Positions 26,903 to 37,037 of a stretch of 64,000 bases of DNA are shown here, one piece after another. Position numbers and translations under genes: made by a program. The stretch comes from Streptomyces sp. NBC_01707 (lineage in GTDB: Bacteria; Actinomycetota; Actinomycetes; Streptomycetales; Streptomycetaceae), in NCBI RefSeq assembly GCF_041438805.1, contig NZ_CP109190.1, positions 6,014,001 to 6,078,000 of the forward strand. The letters run 5' to 3'. Position 1 is the first letter of the stretch; every line of letters begins with the position of its first letter. The notes beneath the pieces are model-generated. The model was given only the letters and a program-made list of their open reading frames with translations, ran no database searches and was not told where the DNA came from.

Positions 26903-28498
26903 ATGATGTCGTCCCACATGATGGACTCCTCGCCCTTCGGTGGCTGGGCCGCGGATCATGCCGTCTCCGTCGTCGAGCTCGACGGCAGGACCCTTCCCGT
27001 CGCCGATGTCGTCCGGATCGCCCGTGGTACCGCTCGGCCCGTGCCCGGTATCGAGGCGATGAAGCGTGTCGACCGGTCCTGGTCCGCGGCCCGGGAGCTC
27101 GCCGCGACCGGGCGAGTCTACGGACGGTCCACCGGGGTCGGCGCCAATCGCAACGAGGGCGTGCCCACCGAGGCCGCCGCCGATCACGGGCTGCGCCTGC
27201 TGCGCAGCCACGCCGGGGCCATCGGTGACCCGCTGCCCGCCCGCGAGGTCCGTGCCATGCTCGCCGTGCGCGCCAATCAGCTGCTTGCGGGCGGTGCCGG
27301 ACTGCGGCCCGGCGTCGTCGTGGGTCTCTGCGAGGCGCTGGAGGCCGGCGCGCACCCGGTGGTCAACGAGTTCGGTTCGGTCGGTACCGGGGACATCGCC
27401 GCCCTCGCCCAGGTCGGCCTCGCGCTCGCCGGGGAGCACCCCTGGCAGGGGCCCGGCGCCGCGCCCGAGCCCCAGTCGCTCGACAACAACGACGCCCTTG
27501 CCCTGATCAGCAGCAATGCCCTCACCCTCGGCCAGGCCGCCCTCGCGCTCGACGAGCTGCGCCGGCTCGTCATCGCCACCGAAGCGGTCGCCGCGCTCTC
27601 GCTGCTCGCGGTCGACGGTTCGTACGAGGCGTACGCCGAACCGGTCCACGCCGCCCGTCCGCACCCCGGCTCGTACCAGGTCGCGGCCCGGATGCGGGAG
27701 TTGCTCGGCGCCCCCGACCGCCCGGGGCCGCCGCTCGGCCGGATCCAGGACCCGTACGGCTTCCGCTGTCTGCCGCAGATCCACGGCCCCGCGCAGGACG
27801 CCGCCGACGCGCTCGAACGTGTCCTCGCCGTCGAGATCAACGCCGCCGCCGAGAACCCGCTGATCTGCCCGGACGCCGGTCTCAACGACAGCCCCGCCGC
27901 CTACCACCACGGCGGCTTCTACATGGCCCAACTCGCTCTGGCCCTCGATCACTTCCGGCTCGCGGTCACCCAGGTGGCCCGGCTCTCCACCTCTCGGCTC
28001 TCGGCCCTCAACGAGCCCTCCTTCACCCGGCTGCGGCCGTTCCTCGCGGACGGCGAGCCCGCCGCCTCGGGCGTGATGATCCTGGAGTACGCGGCCGGGG
28101 CCGCCCTCGGAGATCTGCGGGCGTTCTCCGCGCCCGCCTCGCTCGGGCATGCCGTGCTCTCCCGCGGTGTCGAGGAGCAGGCCAGCTTCGCCTCGCTGGC
28201 CGCCCGTCAGACACTGCGCGCCTGCGGCGCCTACCGGCAGGTCGTGGCCTGCGAACTCGTCTCTGCCGTAAGGGCGTTGCGCCTGCGCGACCTGCGGCCC
28301 GATCCCGAGCTGCCGGTCGGGCGGGCGTTCACGCTGGCCGATTCGTTGCTCGACCCCGAGCTCGCGGACCGGCCGCTCACCGATGATGTGAAGGCGGCGG
28401 CCGGGGAACTGCTCGACCGCTGCGCCGATCTGTGGAACACCGGACTCACCGGAACGAGCCGGGACACCGGACTCGCCAGTACAAGGGGGACAGCATGA
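26903..28498 (+). CDS. Aromatic amino acid ammonia-lyase homologue with altered MIO triad
   Basis: 531-residue member of the HutH/PAL superfamily. The Tyr loop (VYGRSTGVG), QDPYGFRCLPQIHG and ENPLICPDAG are all recognisable. However, the segment that forms the MIO cofactor, usually GSVGASGDLAP, reads GSVGTGDIAA (residues 158-167): one residue is missing and Ser is replaced by Thr in the place before Gly-Asp. The enzyme therefore probably cannot form MIO in the normal way. The ATG at 26903 follows GAGGAGG. It overlaps an RpiR regulator gene and is far from the hut operon, so it should not be called histidase. It could be inactive, binding-only, or use different chemistry. Confidence 0.85.
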   Translation: MMSSHMMDSSPFGGWAADHAVSVVELDGRTLPVADVVRIARGTARPVPGIEAMKRVDRSWSAARELAATGRVYGRSTGVGANRNEGVPTEAAADHGLRLLRSHAGAIGDPLPAREVRAMLAVRANQLLAGGAGLRPGVVVGLCEALEAGAHPVVNEFGSVGTGDIAALAQVGLALAGEHPWQGPGAAPEPQSLDNNDALALISSNALTLGQAALALDELRRLVIATEAVAALSLLAVDGSYEAYAEPVHAARPHPGSYQVAARMRELLGAPDRPGPPLGRIQDPYGFRCLPQIHGPAQDAADALERVLAVEINAAAENPLICPDAGLNDSPAAYHHGGFYMAQLALALDHFRLAVTQVARLSTSRLSALNEPSFTRLRPFLADGEPAASGVMILEYAAGAALGDLRAFSAPASLGHAVLSRGVEEQASFASLAARQTLRACGAYRQVVACELVSAVRALRLRDLRPDPELPVGRAFTLADSLLDPELADRPLTDDVKAAAGELLDRCADLWNTGLTGTSRDTGLASTRGTA

Positions 28499-29346
28499 GC
28501 AGCGGGAGCAGCCCTGCCGCGCGGTTGCAGCAGCTCTTCGAGGGGCACCGGCTCACGCCCACCCAGCGGCGCATCGCGCATTCCATGGTCCGGCGGGCCG
28601 CCGACGTGCCGTTCCTGTCCAGCGTGGAACTGGCCGAGCTGGCCGGGGTCAGCCAGCCGTCCGTCACCCGCTTCGCCGTCGCGCTCGGGTTCGACGGGTA
28701 CCCGGCGCTGCGCAAGCACCTGCGGGAGGTCGCGCCCGGACCCGGTGAGGCGGCGGGCGCCGTCGACGACACGTACAACGAATACCAGCAGGCCGTCCAC
28801 GCCGAGATCGAGAACCTGCGGCACCTCGCCGATCTGCTCGCCGACCCCACTCCCGTCGAGCGGGCGGGACGACTGCTCGCCGCGTCGCGGCCGCTGCCCG
28901 TGCTCGGGCTGCGCGCCGCTTCCTCGCAGGCGCGTGGCTTCGGCTACTTCGCAGCCAAGGTCCACCCGGATGTGCGGGTGCTCGACGAGGGCGGCAGCAT
29001 GCTGCGCGACCGCATCGACGCCGCGCGGCGGGCGGGGGCGACCGCACTCGTCTGCTTCGCGCTGCCACGCCACCCGAAGGAGGTCGTGGACGCACTCGCG
29101 TACGCCCAGGAACAGGGGCTGACCGTGGTTTCGGTGGCCGACTCGGCGTTCGCCCCGGTGGCCGGACACAGCGATCTGCTGATTCCGGCGGCCGTCGGCA
29201 CCGGGCTCGCCTTCGACACGGCGTGTGCGCCGATGCTGCTGGGGCGGGTGCTGCTGGAGGCGATGTGCGACGACCTTCCCGACGCGCAGGCGCGGCTGGA
29301 GGAGTTCGACGCACGGGCCGCGGCGCGCGGTCTGTTCGCCGAGTGA
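28495..29346 (+). CDS. RpiR/MurR-family transcriptional regulator
   Basis: A 283-residue regulator with an N-terminal HTH_6 domain (LTPTQRRIAHSMV; LAGVSQPSVTRFAVALGF) and a C-terminal SIS domain (PLPVLGLRAASSQARGFGYF; TALVCFALPRHPKEVVDAL). SIS domains usually bind phosphosugars, but RpiR members next to amino-acid or hut-like genes also occur. The ATG at 28495 overlaps the lyase stop (ATGA) and has AAGGGGG upstream, so it is coupled to the lyase homologue and is likely to control it and the divergent importer. Confidence 0.92.
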   Translation: MSSGSSPAARLQQLFEGHRLTPTQRRIAHSMVRRAADVPFLSSVELAELAGVSQPSVTRFAVALGFDGYPALRKHLREVAPGPGEAAGAVDDTYNEYQQAVHAEIENLRHLADLLADPTPVERAGRLLAASRPLPVLGLRAASSQARGFGYFAAKVHPDVRVLDEGGSMLRDRIDAARRAGATALVCFALPRHPKEVVDALAYAQEQGLTVVSVADSAFAPVAGHSDLLIPAAVGTGLAFDTACAPMLLGRVLLEAMCDDLPDAQARLEEFDARAAARGLFAE

Positions 29347-29538
29347 GCGTGGGGACCGGGGCCGTAGCCGCCGGCCGGGAGGGGAGCGGTCCTGCCGGGC
29401 CGGGCCGGCACGGGGGACGCCCCCTACTGACGGGTGCTCGGCCGGGATCCACTGCGGATTTTCAGAAATTGCTCAGACACGGCCATTAATCTGCGCCCCA
29501 CAGAAACAGCACCGATGGCTGTCGAGAGGGGTACGGAC

Positions 29539-30102
29539 GTGGGGCGCGGAGCGCAGTCGCTGGCAAGGGTGGCCGTGATCGTACGGGCCGGAGCCGTACC
29601 GCTGTGGTGGCCGGGACTGCTCGCCGCCGCAGTCGGCGCGCTCGTCCCGGGGCTCACCGGCCGACGGATCGGACTGCTCGCCGGGGCCGCGCTCTTCCTG
29701 GTCACGGCAGTGGTGGTGGCGCTCGCACGCGGGGGCAGGCACGCGGAACTGGCCAGGGCCGCCACCCGTGCCGGGCGCACCGACTTCCTCCAGGACCGGG
29801 CCGTGACCGTACGCAACTGGCGGCGCGGGCACCGGTGGTGGCTGCTGGGCGGATTCCTGGTGGCGGTCGCCAGTGGGTTCCTGCTGCCCGGCGCCGGTGG
29901 GCTGGTGCTCGCGGGTGCCGGGGCCGGGCTCTGGATCAAGGCGGTCCGGATCGGACAGCGGGAGCGGAAGAACGACGTCCTGTACTGGGTACGGACCGAC
30001 CGGGTCGAGAAGGGGCGGCCGGCGGGCAAGCAGGTCGCGGCGTACCGGACGACCGGGCCGGTGGCGGGCGACGCCGCGCCCGGTGGGGCGCGGCGTCGCT
30101 GA
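29539..30102 (+). CDS. Hypothetical membrane protein
   Basis: A 187-residue protein with three to four predicted membrane segments (AVPLWWPGLLAAAVGALVPG; GLLAGAALFLVTAVVVALA; WLLGGFLVAVASGFLLPGAG) and a basic cytoplasmic tail. The GTG at 29539 is preferred since GAGAGG lies upstream; the ATG at 29515 is possible. No family was recognised. The 192 bases before it carry no other gene. Confidence 0.7.
   Translation: MGRGAQSLARVAVIVRAGAVPLWWPGLLAAAVGALVPGLTGRRIGLLAGAALFLVTAVVVALARGGRHAELARAATRAGRTDFLQDRAVTVRNWRRGHRWWLLGGFLVAVASGFLLPGAGGLVLAGAGAGLWIKAVRIGQRERKNDVLYWVRTDRVEKGRPAGKQVAAYRTTGPVAGDAAPGGARRR
30069..30098. terminator. Terminator within the 3' end of the membrane-protein gene
   Basis: A perfect 13-bp stem (30069-30081 with 30086-30098, arm CGACGCCGCGCCC) and a four-base loop GGTG overlap the last codons before the stop at 30102. 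It lies between convergent genes and can terminate both. Confidence 0.75.
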
Positions 30103-30117
30103 GGGCGTGCCGCGGGG

Positions 30118-30492
30118 TCAGACCTCCAGTTCGGCCTCGATCCGCTTCAACTGGTGGCGGGCCATCGCCAGGTTGGCGCGGGCGGAGTCCAGCACCAGGT
30201 AGAGGAAGAGACCGTTGGTGCCGCGCGCCTTGAGCAGCCGGATCAGGTGGTACTGGCCGCTGAGGGTGATCAGGATGTCCTCGATCTCATCCTTGATGCC
30301 GAGGTGTTCCATCGTGCGGAGTTTGGCACGTACGACATCGGTGTTGCCCGCGGCCGCGACGTCCAGGTTGAAGTCCTTGCCGCCGCCGAGGGTGCCCAGC
30401 GCCATGCCGCTGGTGTAGTCGACGAGTGCGACACCGAGGGTGCCCTCGATGGAGGTCATCGCTTCCTTGAGCGACGCTTCGGTGTTGGCCAT
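30118..30492 (-). CDS. Roadblock/LC7-domain protein, 124 residues
   Basis: Small soluble protein with the Roadblock/LC7 fold: VALVDYTSGMALGTLGGGKD, then a helix and ILITLSGQYHLIRLLKA and LFLYLVLDSARANLAMARHQL. In bacteria such proteins (MglB, CvnB) act as GTPase regulators or scaffolds. It is the last of four same-strand genes, three of which encode Roadblock domains, and no small GTPase is nearby. Its sequence is closest to the 142-residue member (ITTRAGYHILR; SDGNLALARIRL). Confidence 0.88.
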   Translation of the reverse strand: MANTEASLKEAMTSIEGTLGVALVDYTSGMALGTLGGGKDFNLDVAAAGNTDVVRAKLRTMEHLGIKDEIEDILITLSGQYHLIRLLKARGTNGLFLYLVLDSARANLAMARHQLKRIEAELEV

Positions 30493-30570
30493 GAGTGCTC
30501 GTTTCCTTTCCTTGCCGGCCTAGGTGACCGGCTCCGTTATCTGGCGTTGCTGGTGCGGATGTGGCTGGTA

Positions 30571-31038
30571 TTACGTGCGGTGCGGGAGGGGGCCGCCGGG
30601 GGGCGGGGTGCGTGGGCGCGGGGCATGTGACGCGGGCGCGGGCTGTGCGGTGCGTTGCAGTGCGGTGTCGACCAGTTCGCCGATCCGGGTGCTCGCCCGG
30701 CGCCCTTCCAGGTGGAGCCGGCCGACGTTGATCCGGTCCTCGGCCAGGAGCGTGAGGACGGCGGAGGAGCCCGCCGCGTAGGTGGCGATGTAGCCGGTCT
30801 CGCCTCGTACGAGGAGTTCCCGGAAGCCGCCCCGGCCGGTCGCCTCCGTCATCCGGAGCGCGACGCCGAGCGAGGCCGCTGTCAGTGCCGCGACGCCCTC
30901 CGCCTCCACTCCCGGGGTGTCCTGGGCCAGGACGAGTCCGTCGGTGCTGGCCGCCAGCGCGCCCGCGAGGAGCGGAACCCGGGCGCGTAGCCGCTGGAGT
31001 TCGGCCAGGACGTCCTGGACTTCGGCCTCGGGAACCAT
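30571..31038 (-). CDS. Roadblock/LC7-domain protein, MglB-like, 155 residues
   Basis: Starts with ATG at 31038 after AGGAG at seven bases. The N-terminal helix (AEVQDVLAELQRLRARVP) and LLAGALAASTDGLVLAQDTPG are typical of MglB/CvnB-type Roadblock proteins; GETGYIATYAAGSSAVLTLLA and NVGRLHLEGRRASTRI follow. The last 25 residues are Pro/His-rich. It is the most MglB-like of the three proteins in this operon. Partner GTPase is absent from the window. Confidence 0.9.
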   Translation of the reverse strand: MVPEAEVQDVLAELQRLRARVPLLAGALAASTDGLVLAQDTPGVEAEGVAALTAASLGVALRMTEATGRGGFRELLVRGETGYIATYAAGSSAVLTLLAEDRINVGRLHLEGRRASTRIGELVDTALQRTAQPAPASHAPRPRTPPPGGPLPHRT

Positions 31039-31076
31039 CAGTTGTCTCCTCCCGGCACGCTGTCTGAGCGCGCGTA

Positions 31077-31916
31077 TCACAGGGCCTCCAATGCGTCTCT
31101 GAGCCGGCGCAGCAGGGCGACGTCGGGGTCGGCCGTGACCTCGGGAAGCGTGATCCGGCCGGGCGCGGAGGCGGACGGGGCCGCCGTCTGCCGGACCGCT
31201 TCGACCAGTCCGTCGGCCGTGAGCCGCCGCAGGTCGACGAGGATGTGGAACGCCGAGCGGCCCAGGTGCTGTGCGATGTCCGATGCCGTACGCACTCCGT
31301 CCACCAGGTCGAGGACGCGGCGACGGCGCGCCGGGACGGGGGCGTCGACGGGATGGGCCGCCCGGACGAGCGGGGCGGTGTCGGTCGTCGCGTCCGGCCA
31401 GATCCGGTCCAGCAGTTCCCGGCGTCGGAGCGTCTCGCGCTGCACGGCATCGACGGGGACGGGGTGCACGGGACCGATCCAGTGCGAGACCCCGTAACGG
31501 AACCGGGCCGGGGTCCGGGTGGGGGCGAGGGCGAAGAAGGCGGCGTCGTACAGCGCGCCCAAGTGGCAGAGCTCCAGTGCGCCGCCGGGTATCCGCCCGC
31601 TGTCCACCAGGTAGCGGCCGACCCGCTGCCCGGCGCCCGCCTGGGCGACCGCGTCCCACCAGCCGTCGCGGTGCAGGGTGCCGCCGGTGGTGAGCAGGAT
31701 GTCGATGCCGGGTGTCGCGGGACTCTCGGCGTGCACGACCTGGCCGTCGGCGAGGTAGAGCGTGCCGCGGTCGCGCATCAGGGCGCCGGTGGCGCGCTCG
31801 GCGGCGAGGCGCTGGAGCATGGGGGAGAGGGCGGAGGCTGCTCTCACGGGGGAGGTTCTCTCGGGTGAGGTTCTGCGGGTTCTGTCGGGTGTTCGCTCGG
31901 GCGCGTTGGTTCTCAT
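31077..31916 (-). CDS. DUF4388/PATAN-like protein with winged-helix C-terminus
   Basis: A 279-residue protein. The N-terminal half contains ATGALMRDRGTLYLADGQVV, a strand-turn pattern seen in DUF4388 (PATAN) domains associated with two-component and GTPase systems. The C-terminal third (VLDLVDGVRTASDIAQHLGR, then LRRLTADGLVEAV) resembles a winged helix. The ATG at 31914-31916 overlaps the stop of the upstream Roadblock gene. Likely to work with the Roadblock proteins; nothing shows DNA binding directly. Confidence 0.75.
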   Translation of the reverse strand: MRTNAPERTPDRTRRTSPERTSPVRAASALSPMLQRLAAERATGALMRDRGTLYLADGQVVHAESPATPGIDILLTTGGTLHRDGWWDAVAQAGAGQRVGRYLVDSGRIPGGALELCHLGALYDAAFFALAPTRTPARFRYGVSHWIGPVHPVPVDAVQRETLRRRELLDRIWPDATTDTAPLVRAAHPVDAPVPARRRRVLDLVDGVRTASDIAQHLGRSAFHILVDLRRLTADGLVEAVRQTAAPSASAPGRITLPEVTADPDVALLRRLRDALEAL

Positions 31917-32341
31917 GCCAGGACCAGCCGCTTTGCCATCTCGCCCAGCCGTATCCGGGCCAGCGCCAGGTTGCCGTCCGAACGGTCGAGCCACAGATGC
32001 AGGAAGACGCTGCTGTCGAAGGCCGTCTCGACGAATCGGAGGATGTGGTAGCCGGCGCGGGTGGTGATGATGACGTCCTCCACCGGAGGCGTCGCGCCCG
32101 TCCCCGTGACGGCGGTCCCGGCCGTGCCTGTCGAGGGTTCCGGGTCGGAGAGGGCGAACGCGGGCTGCTCCGCCGCCATGCGCGCCACCTCGGCCGTCTC
32201 GGCGGCGGTCGCCTCGTGGTCGCCGTTGGGCGAGTCGCCGATGGTGCCCAGGGCGAGACCACTCGTCCAGTCGACCACGGCGCCGCCGCGGGCACCGGGC
32301 AGCCTCATGACTTCGAGCAGGCACTCGTCGATTCCGGACAC
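31913..32341 (-). CDS. Roadblock/LC7-domain protein, 142 residues
   Basis: First gene of the Roadblock operon. The GTG at 32341 is preferred over 32365 because GGGAGG lies eight bases upstream. Shows VVDWTSGLALGTIGDSPNG, DVIITTRAGYHILRFVETA and LDRSDGNLALARIRLGEMAK, which align with the 124-residue member, so the two are probably paralogues. A Thr/Gly-rich insert is at about residues 75-95. It overlaps the DUF4388-like gene and is divergent from hutU. Confidence 0.85.
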   Translation of the reverse strand: MSGIDECLLEVMRLPGARGGAVVDWTSGLALGTIGDSPNGDHEATAAETAEVARMAAEQPAFALSDPEPSTGTAGTAVTGTGATPPVEDVIITTRAGYHILRFVETAFDSSVFLHLWLDRSDGNLALARIRLGEMAKRLVLA

Positions 32342-32543
32342 GCGGATTCCCTCCCCCGACCGCACACACGGCTGTGACCCTGAGGCTACGCAACGTGCTC
32401 GCCCGTGGTGGGAGTTCTGGCATTTTCCATTGGTACATGCGGAAGACGGTCGGAAACGGTCGGACCCGTTGACGCCCCTGTCACGTCCTGTCCGTCTTCG
32501 GTGTCGCTCCCAGTCTTCCGTGAAGGTCTTTCGGGCGTGCCTG

Positions 32544-32572
32544 TTGACTACAAGTATTCAGAGAGACAGGAT
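32544..32572 (+). promoter_or_regulatory. Candidate promoter of the hut operon
   Basis: TTGACT (32544-32549), a 17-base spacer and CAGGAT (32567-32572) match the SigHrdB-type consensus, 38 bases before the urocanase start. Confidence 0.6.
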
Positions 32573-32609
32573 GTGAATAGAAGCATCACAGAAGCGAGGA
32601 GGCATTGCC

Positions 32610-34267
<1,658 letters not shown>

Positions 34268-34271
<4 letters not shown>

Positions 34272-35629
34272 CGGTGCCCGGCACGGTCGGCTCGGTGGGG
34301 GGTTCGCTGTCGGGCGCGGGTTCGCCCGCGGCCCCCCTCCGCCGTGGCCCTGAAGGTGGGGGAGACGCCTCCCCCGCCCCGCGGAGCGAAAGCCCGCAGG
34401 TCTCCTTCCAGAGCATGTGGAAGGAGCTCGCCCCCATCGGGCGGCATCCCGGGAGCGGCGGCTACCGCCGCTACGCCTGGACCGCCGCCGACGGTGACTG
34501 TCGTGTCTGGTTCCGGGCGCAGGCCGAAGCCCGTGGGCTCGGGTACGAGGTCGACCGGAACGGGAACCAGTGGGCCTGGCACGGGGACCCGCTCGGTGAC
34601 GACGCCGTCGTCACCGGGTCGCACCTCGACTCCGTGCCCGACGGCGGCGCCTTCGACGGGCCGCTCGGTGTGGTCTCCTCCTTCGCCGCGTTCGACGAAC
34701 TCCGCCGCAGGGGAGTGGAGTTCACTCGTCCGTTCGCCATCACCAACTTCGGTGACGAGGAAGGGGCCCGGTTCGGGCTCGCCTGTGTCGGGTCCCGGCT
34801 CGCCGCCGGGCAGCTGACCGTCGAGAAGGCGCACCAGCTCCGCGACGGCGACGGCATCACACTGCCGCAGGCCATGGAGGCCGCCGGCTACGACCCCGAG
34901 GCCATCGGCCCGGACCCCGAACGGCTGGCCCGCATCGGTGCGTTCGTCGAGCTCCACGTCGAACAGGGGCGGTCCCTCGACCTCACCGGCGACCCGGTCG
35001 GAATCGCCTCCGCCATCTGGCCGCACGGCCGCTGGCGGTTCGACTTCCGGGGCGAGGCCAACCACGCGGGCACCACCCGGCTCGTGGACCGGCGCGACCC
35101 GATGCTCACCTACGCGGAGACCGTGCTGGCCGCCCGTCGCGAGGCGCAGCTCACCGGCGCCCTGGCCACCTTCGGCAAGATCGCCGTCGAGCCGAACGGG
35201 GTCAACGCCATCCCCTCCCTCGTCCGGGGCTGGCTCGACTCGCGCGCCGCCGACCAGGACACCCTCGACGCCGTCGTCACCGGCATCGAGCGGGCCGCCC
35301 GGGAACACGCCGAACGCGCGGGCATCGATCTCGATGTCGTACGGGAGTCCTTCACGCCCGTCGTGGAGTTCCAGCACGCCCTGCGCGACGAACTCGGCAA
35401 GCTCCTGACGGGCAGGGGCGGCGGCGACGCGGGCCGCGCCGTGCCCGTCCTCGGCACCGGCGCCGGGCATGATGCGGGTATTTTGTCCGCTTCGGTCCCT
35501 ACCGCCATGCTGTTCGTACGGAACCCCACCGGGATCTCGCACTCACCGGCCGAACACGCCGCCGAGGACGACTGCGTGGCCGGGGTGATCGCACTCGCCG
35601 ATGTACTGGAAGGTCTCGCGTGCAGCTGA
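34268..35629 (+). CDS. M20-family amidohydrolase in the hut operon (allantoate-amidohydrolase-like)
   Basis: Zinc hydrolase of 453 residues whose GTG overlaps the urocanase stop. The metal and catalytic motifs [46 protein letters not shown] and SHSPAEH are intact, as in allantoate amidohydrolase, ureidoglycolase and N-carbamoylase. Lying between hutU and hutF, where N-formylglutamate deformylase is needed, it may perform that step (inference). The first 48 residues are Gly/Ser/Pro-rich, unlike the family, and contain a DNA hairpin; no better start was found. Confidence 0.85.
34358..34375. repeat. Hairpin (GGGGGAG-ACGC-CTCCCCC) within the 5' end of the M20 gene
   Basis: Seven-base arms and a four-base loop, of the kind normally seen between Streptomyces genes, lie in codons 31-36 of the M20 gene. 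A related GC-rich hairpin occurs at 49533-49558. Confidence 0.6.
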
Positions 35630-37005
35630 CAACGACATCGACGGGAAAGCGCGACACCGCGACGTTCTGGCTGTCCCACGCCTGGCTCGGCACCCATGTC
35701 GAGCCGGGCGTCGCCCTGGACGTCGCCGGCGGGCGGATCGCCGGGGTGCGTACAGGCGTCGACGCCCCGCCGCCGGGCGCCACCGTGCTGCGCGGGCTCA
35801 CTCTGCCGGGACTCGCCAACGCCCACTCGCACGCCTTCCACCGCGCCCTGCGCTCCACCGTCCAGGTCGGCTCCGGCACCTTCTGGACCTGGCGCGAGAT
35901 CATGTACCAGGTCTCGTCCAGGCTCACCCCCGAGACGTACTACGACCTCGCCCGCGCCGTGTACGCCGAGATGGCGCTGGCCGGTATCACCGCCGTCGGT
36001 GAGTTCCACTATCTGCACCATGCGCCGGGCGGAGTCCCGTACAACAATCCGAACGCGATGGGTGAGGCCCTGATCGCCGCCGCCGACGCGGCCGGTATCC
36101 GGATCACGCTGCTGGACACCGCCTATCTCGCCGCCGGGTTCGGGCAGCGGGCCGGGCAGTACCAGCAGCCCAACCAGCACCAGCTGCGGTTCTCCGACAC
36201 CACGGCCGAGGCCTGGGCCGAACGCGCTTCCCTCCTCAAGGACACCGACCACGCCCTGATCGGCGCTGCCGTCCACTCCGTGCGCGCCGTCCCCGCCGGG
36301 CAGCTCGCCACCGTGGCCGCGTGGGCCGAGGGCCGGCAGGCCCCCCTCCATGTCCACCTCTCGGAACAGGTTGCGGAGAACGAGGCCTGCCAGGCCGCCC
36401 ACGGCTGTTCCCCCACCCGGCTCCTCGCCGACCACGGGGTCCTCGGCCCGCGCACCACCGGCGTCCACAACACCCACCTCAGTGACGAGGACATCGCGCT
36501 GCTCGGCTCCTCGGCCACCGGTACCTGCATGTGCCCCACCACCGAACGCGACCTCGCGGACGGCATCGGCCCCGCCGTAGCCCTTCAGCGCGCGGGCTCG
36601 CCGCTCTCCCTGGGCAGCGACAGTCACGCCGTGATCGACCTCTTCGAAGAGGCCCGCGCGATGGAGCTCAACGAGCGGCTGCGCACCCGGACCCGCGGCC
36701 ACTGGACCGCGGCCGCACTGCTGCGTGCCGCCACCGGCGAAGGGCACGCAGCACTCGGCCGTCCCGACGCGGGCACCCTCGTACCGGGCGCTTTGGCCGA
36801 CTTCACCACCGTCGCCCTGGACTCCGTCAGAACAGCGGGACCGGCGCCCCGACTGGCGGCCGAAACAGCCGTATTCGCCGCCTCCGCCGCTGATGTACGG
36901 CATACGGTCGTGGCAGGCCGGCACATCGTCCGGGACGGGCAGCACGCGCTCGTCGAGGACGTACCCGCAGCACTCGCCTCGGCCATCGCCGTCCTGCACG
37001 GCTGA
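35620..37005 (+). CDS. hutF: Formimidoylglutamate deiminase
   Basis: Converts N-formimidoyl-glutamate to N-formylglutamate and ammonia; 461 residues, amidohydrolase superfamily. The metal site residues lie in [32 protein letters not shown] and [20 protein letters not shown]. The GTG at 35620 overlaps the M20 gene by ten bases. Its presence shows the two-step route to glutamate through formylglutamate, rather than HutG formiminoglutamase. Confidence 0.95.
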   Translation: MQLTTTSTGKRDTATFWLSHAWLGTHVEPGVALDVAGGRIAGVRTGVDAPPPGATVLRGLTLPGLANAHSHAFHRALRSTVQVGSGTFWTWREIMYQVSSRLTPETYYDLARAVYAEMALAGITAVGEFHYLHHAPGGVPYNNPNAMGEALIAAADAAGIRITLLDTAYLAAGFGQRAGQYQQPNQHQLRFSDTTAEAWAERASLLKDTDHALIGAAVHSVRAVPAGQLATVAAWAEGRQAPLHVHLSEQVAENEACQAAHGCSPTRLLADHGVLGPRTTGVHNTHLSDEDIALLGSSATGTCMCPTTERDLADGIGPAVALQRAGSPLSLGSDSHAVIDLFEEARAMELNERLRTRTRGHWTAAALLRAATGEGHAALGRPDAGTLVPGALADFTTVALDSVRTAGPAPRLAAETAVFAASAADVRHTVVAGRHIVRDGQHALVEDVPAALASAIAVLHG

Positions 37006-37037
37006 CGCCGGAACCTCGCAAGGAGAGCAGCCCCCCG

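Noticed and set aside
26903..28498. Calling this gene hutH (histidase)
   Set aside because: The cofactor triad is altered and the gene is not in the hut operon; the homology does not justify the function.
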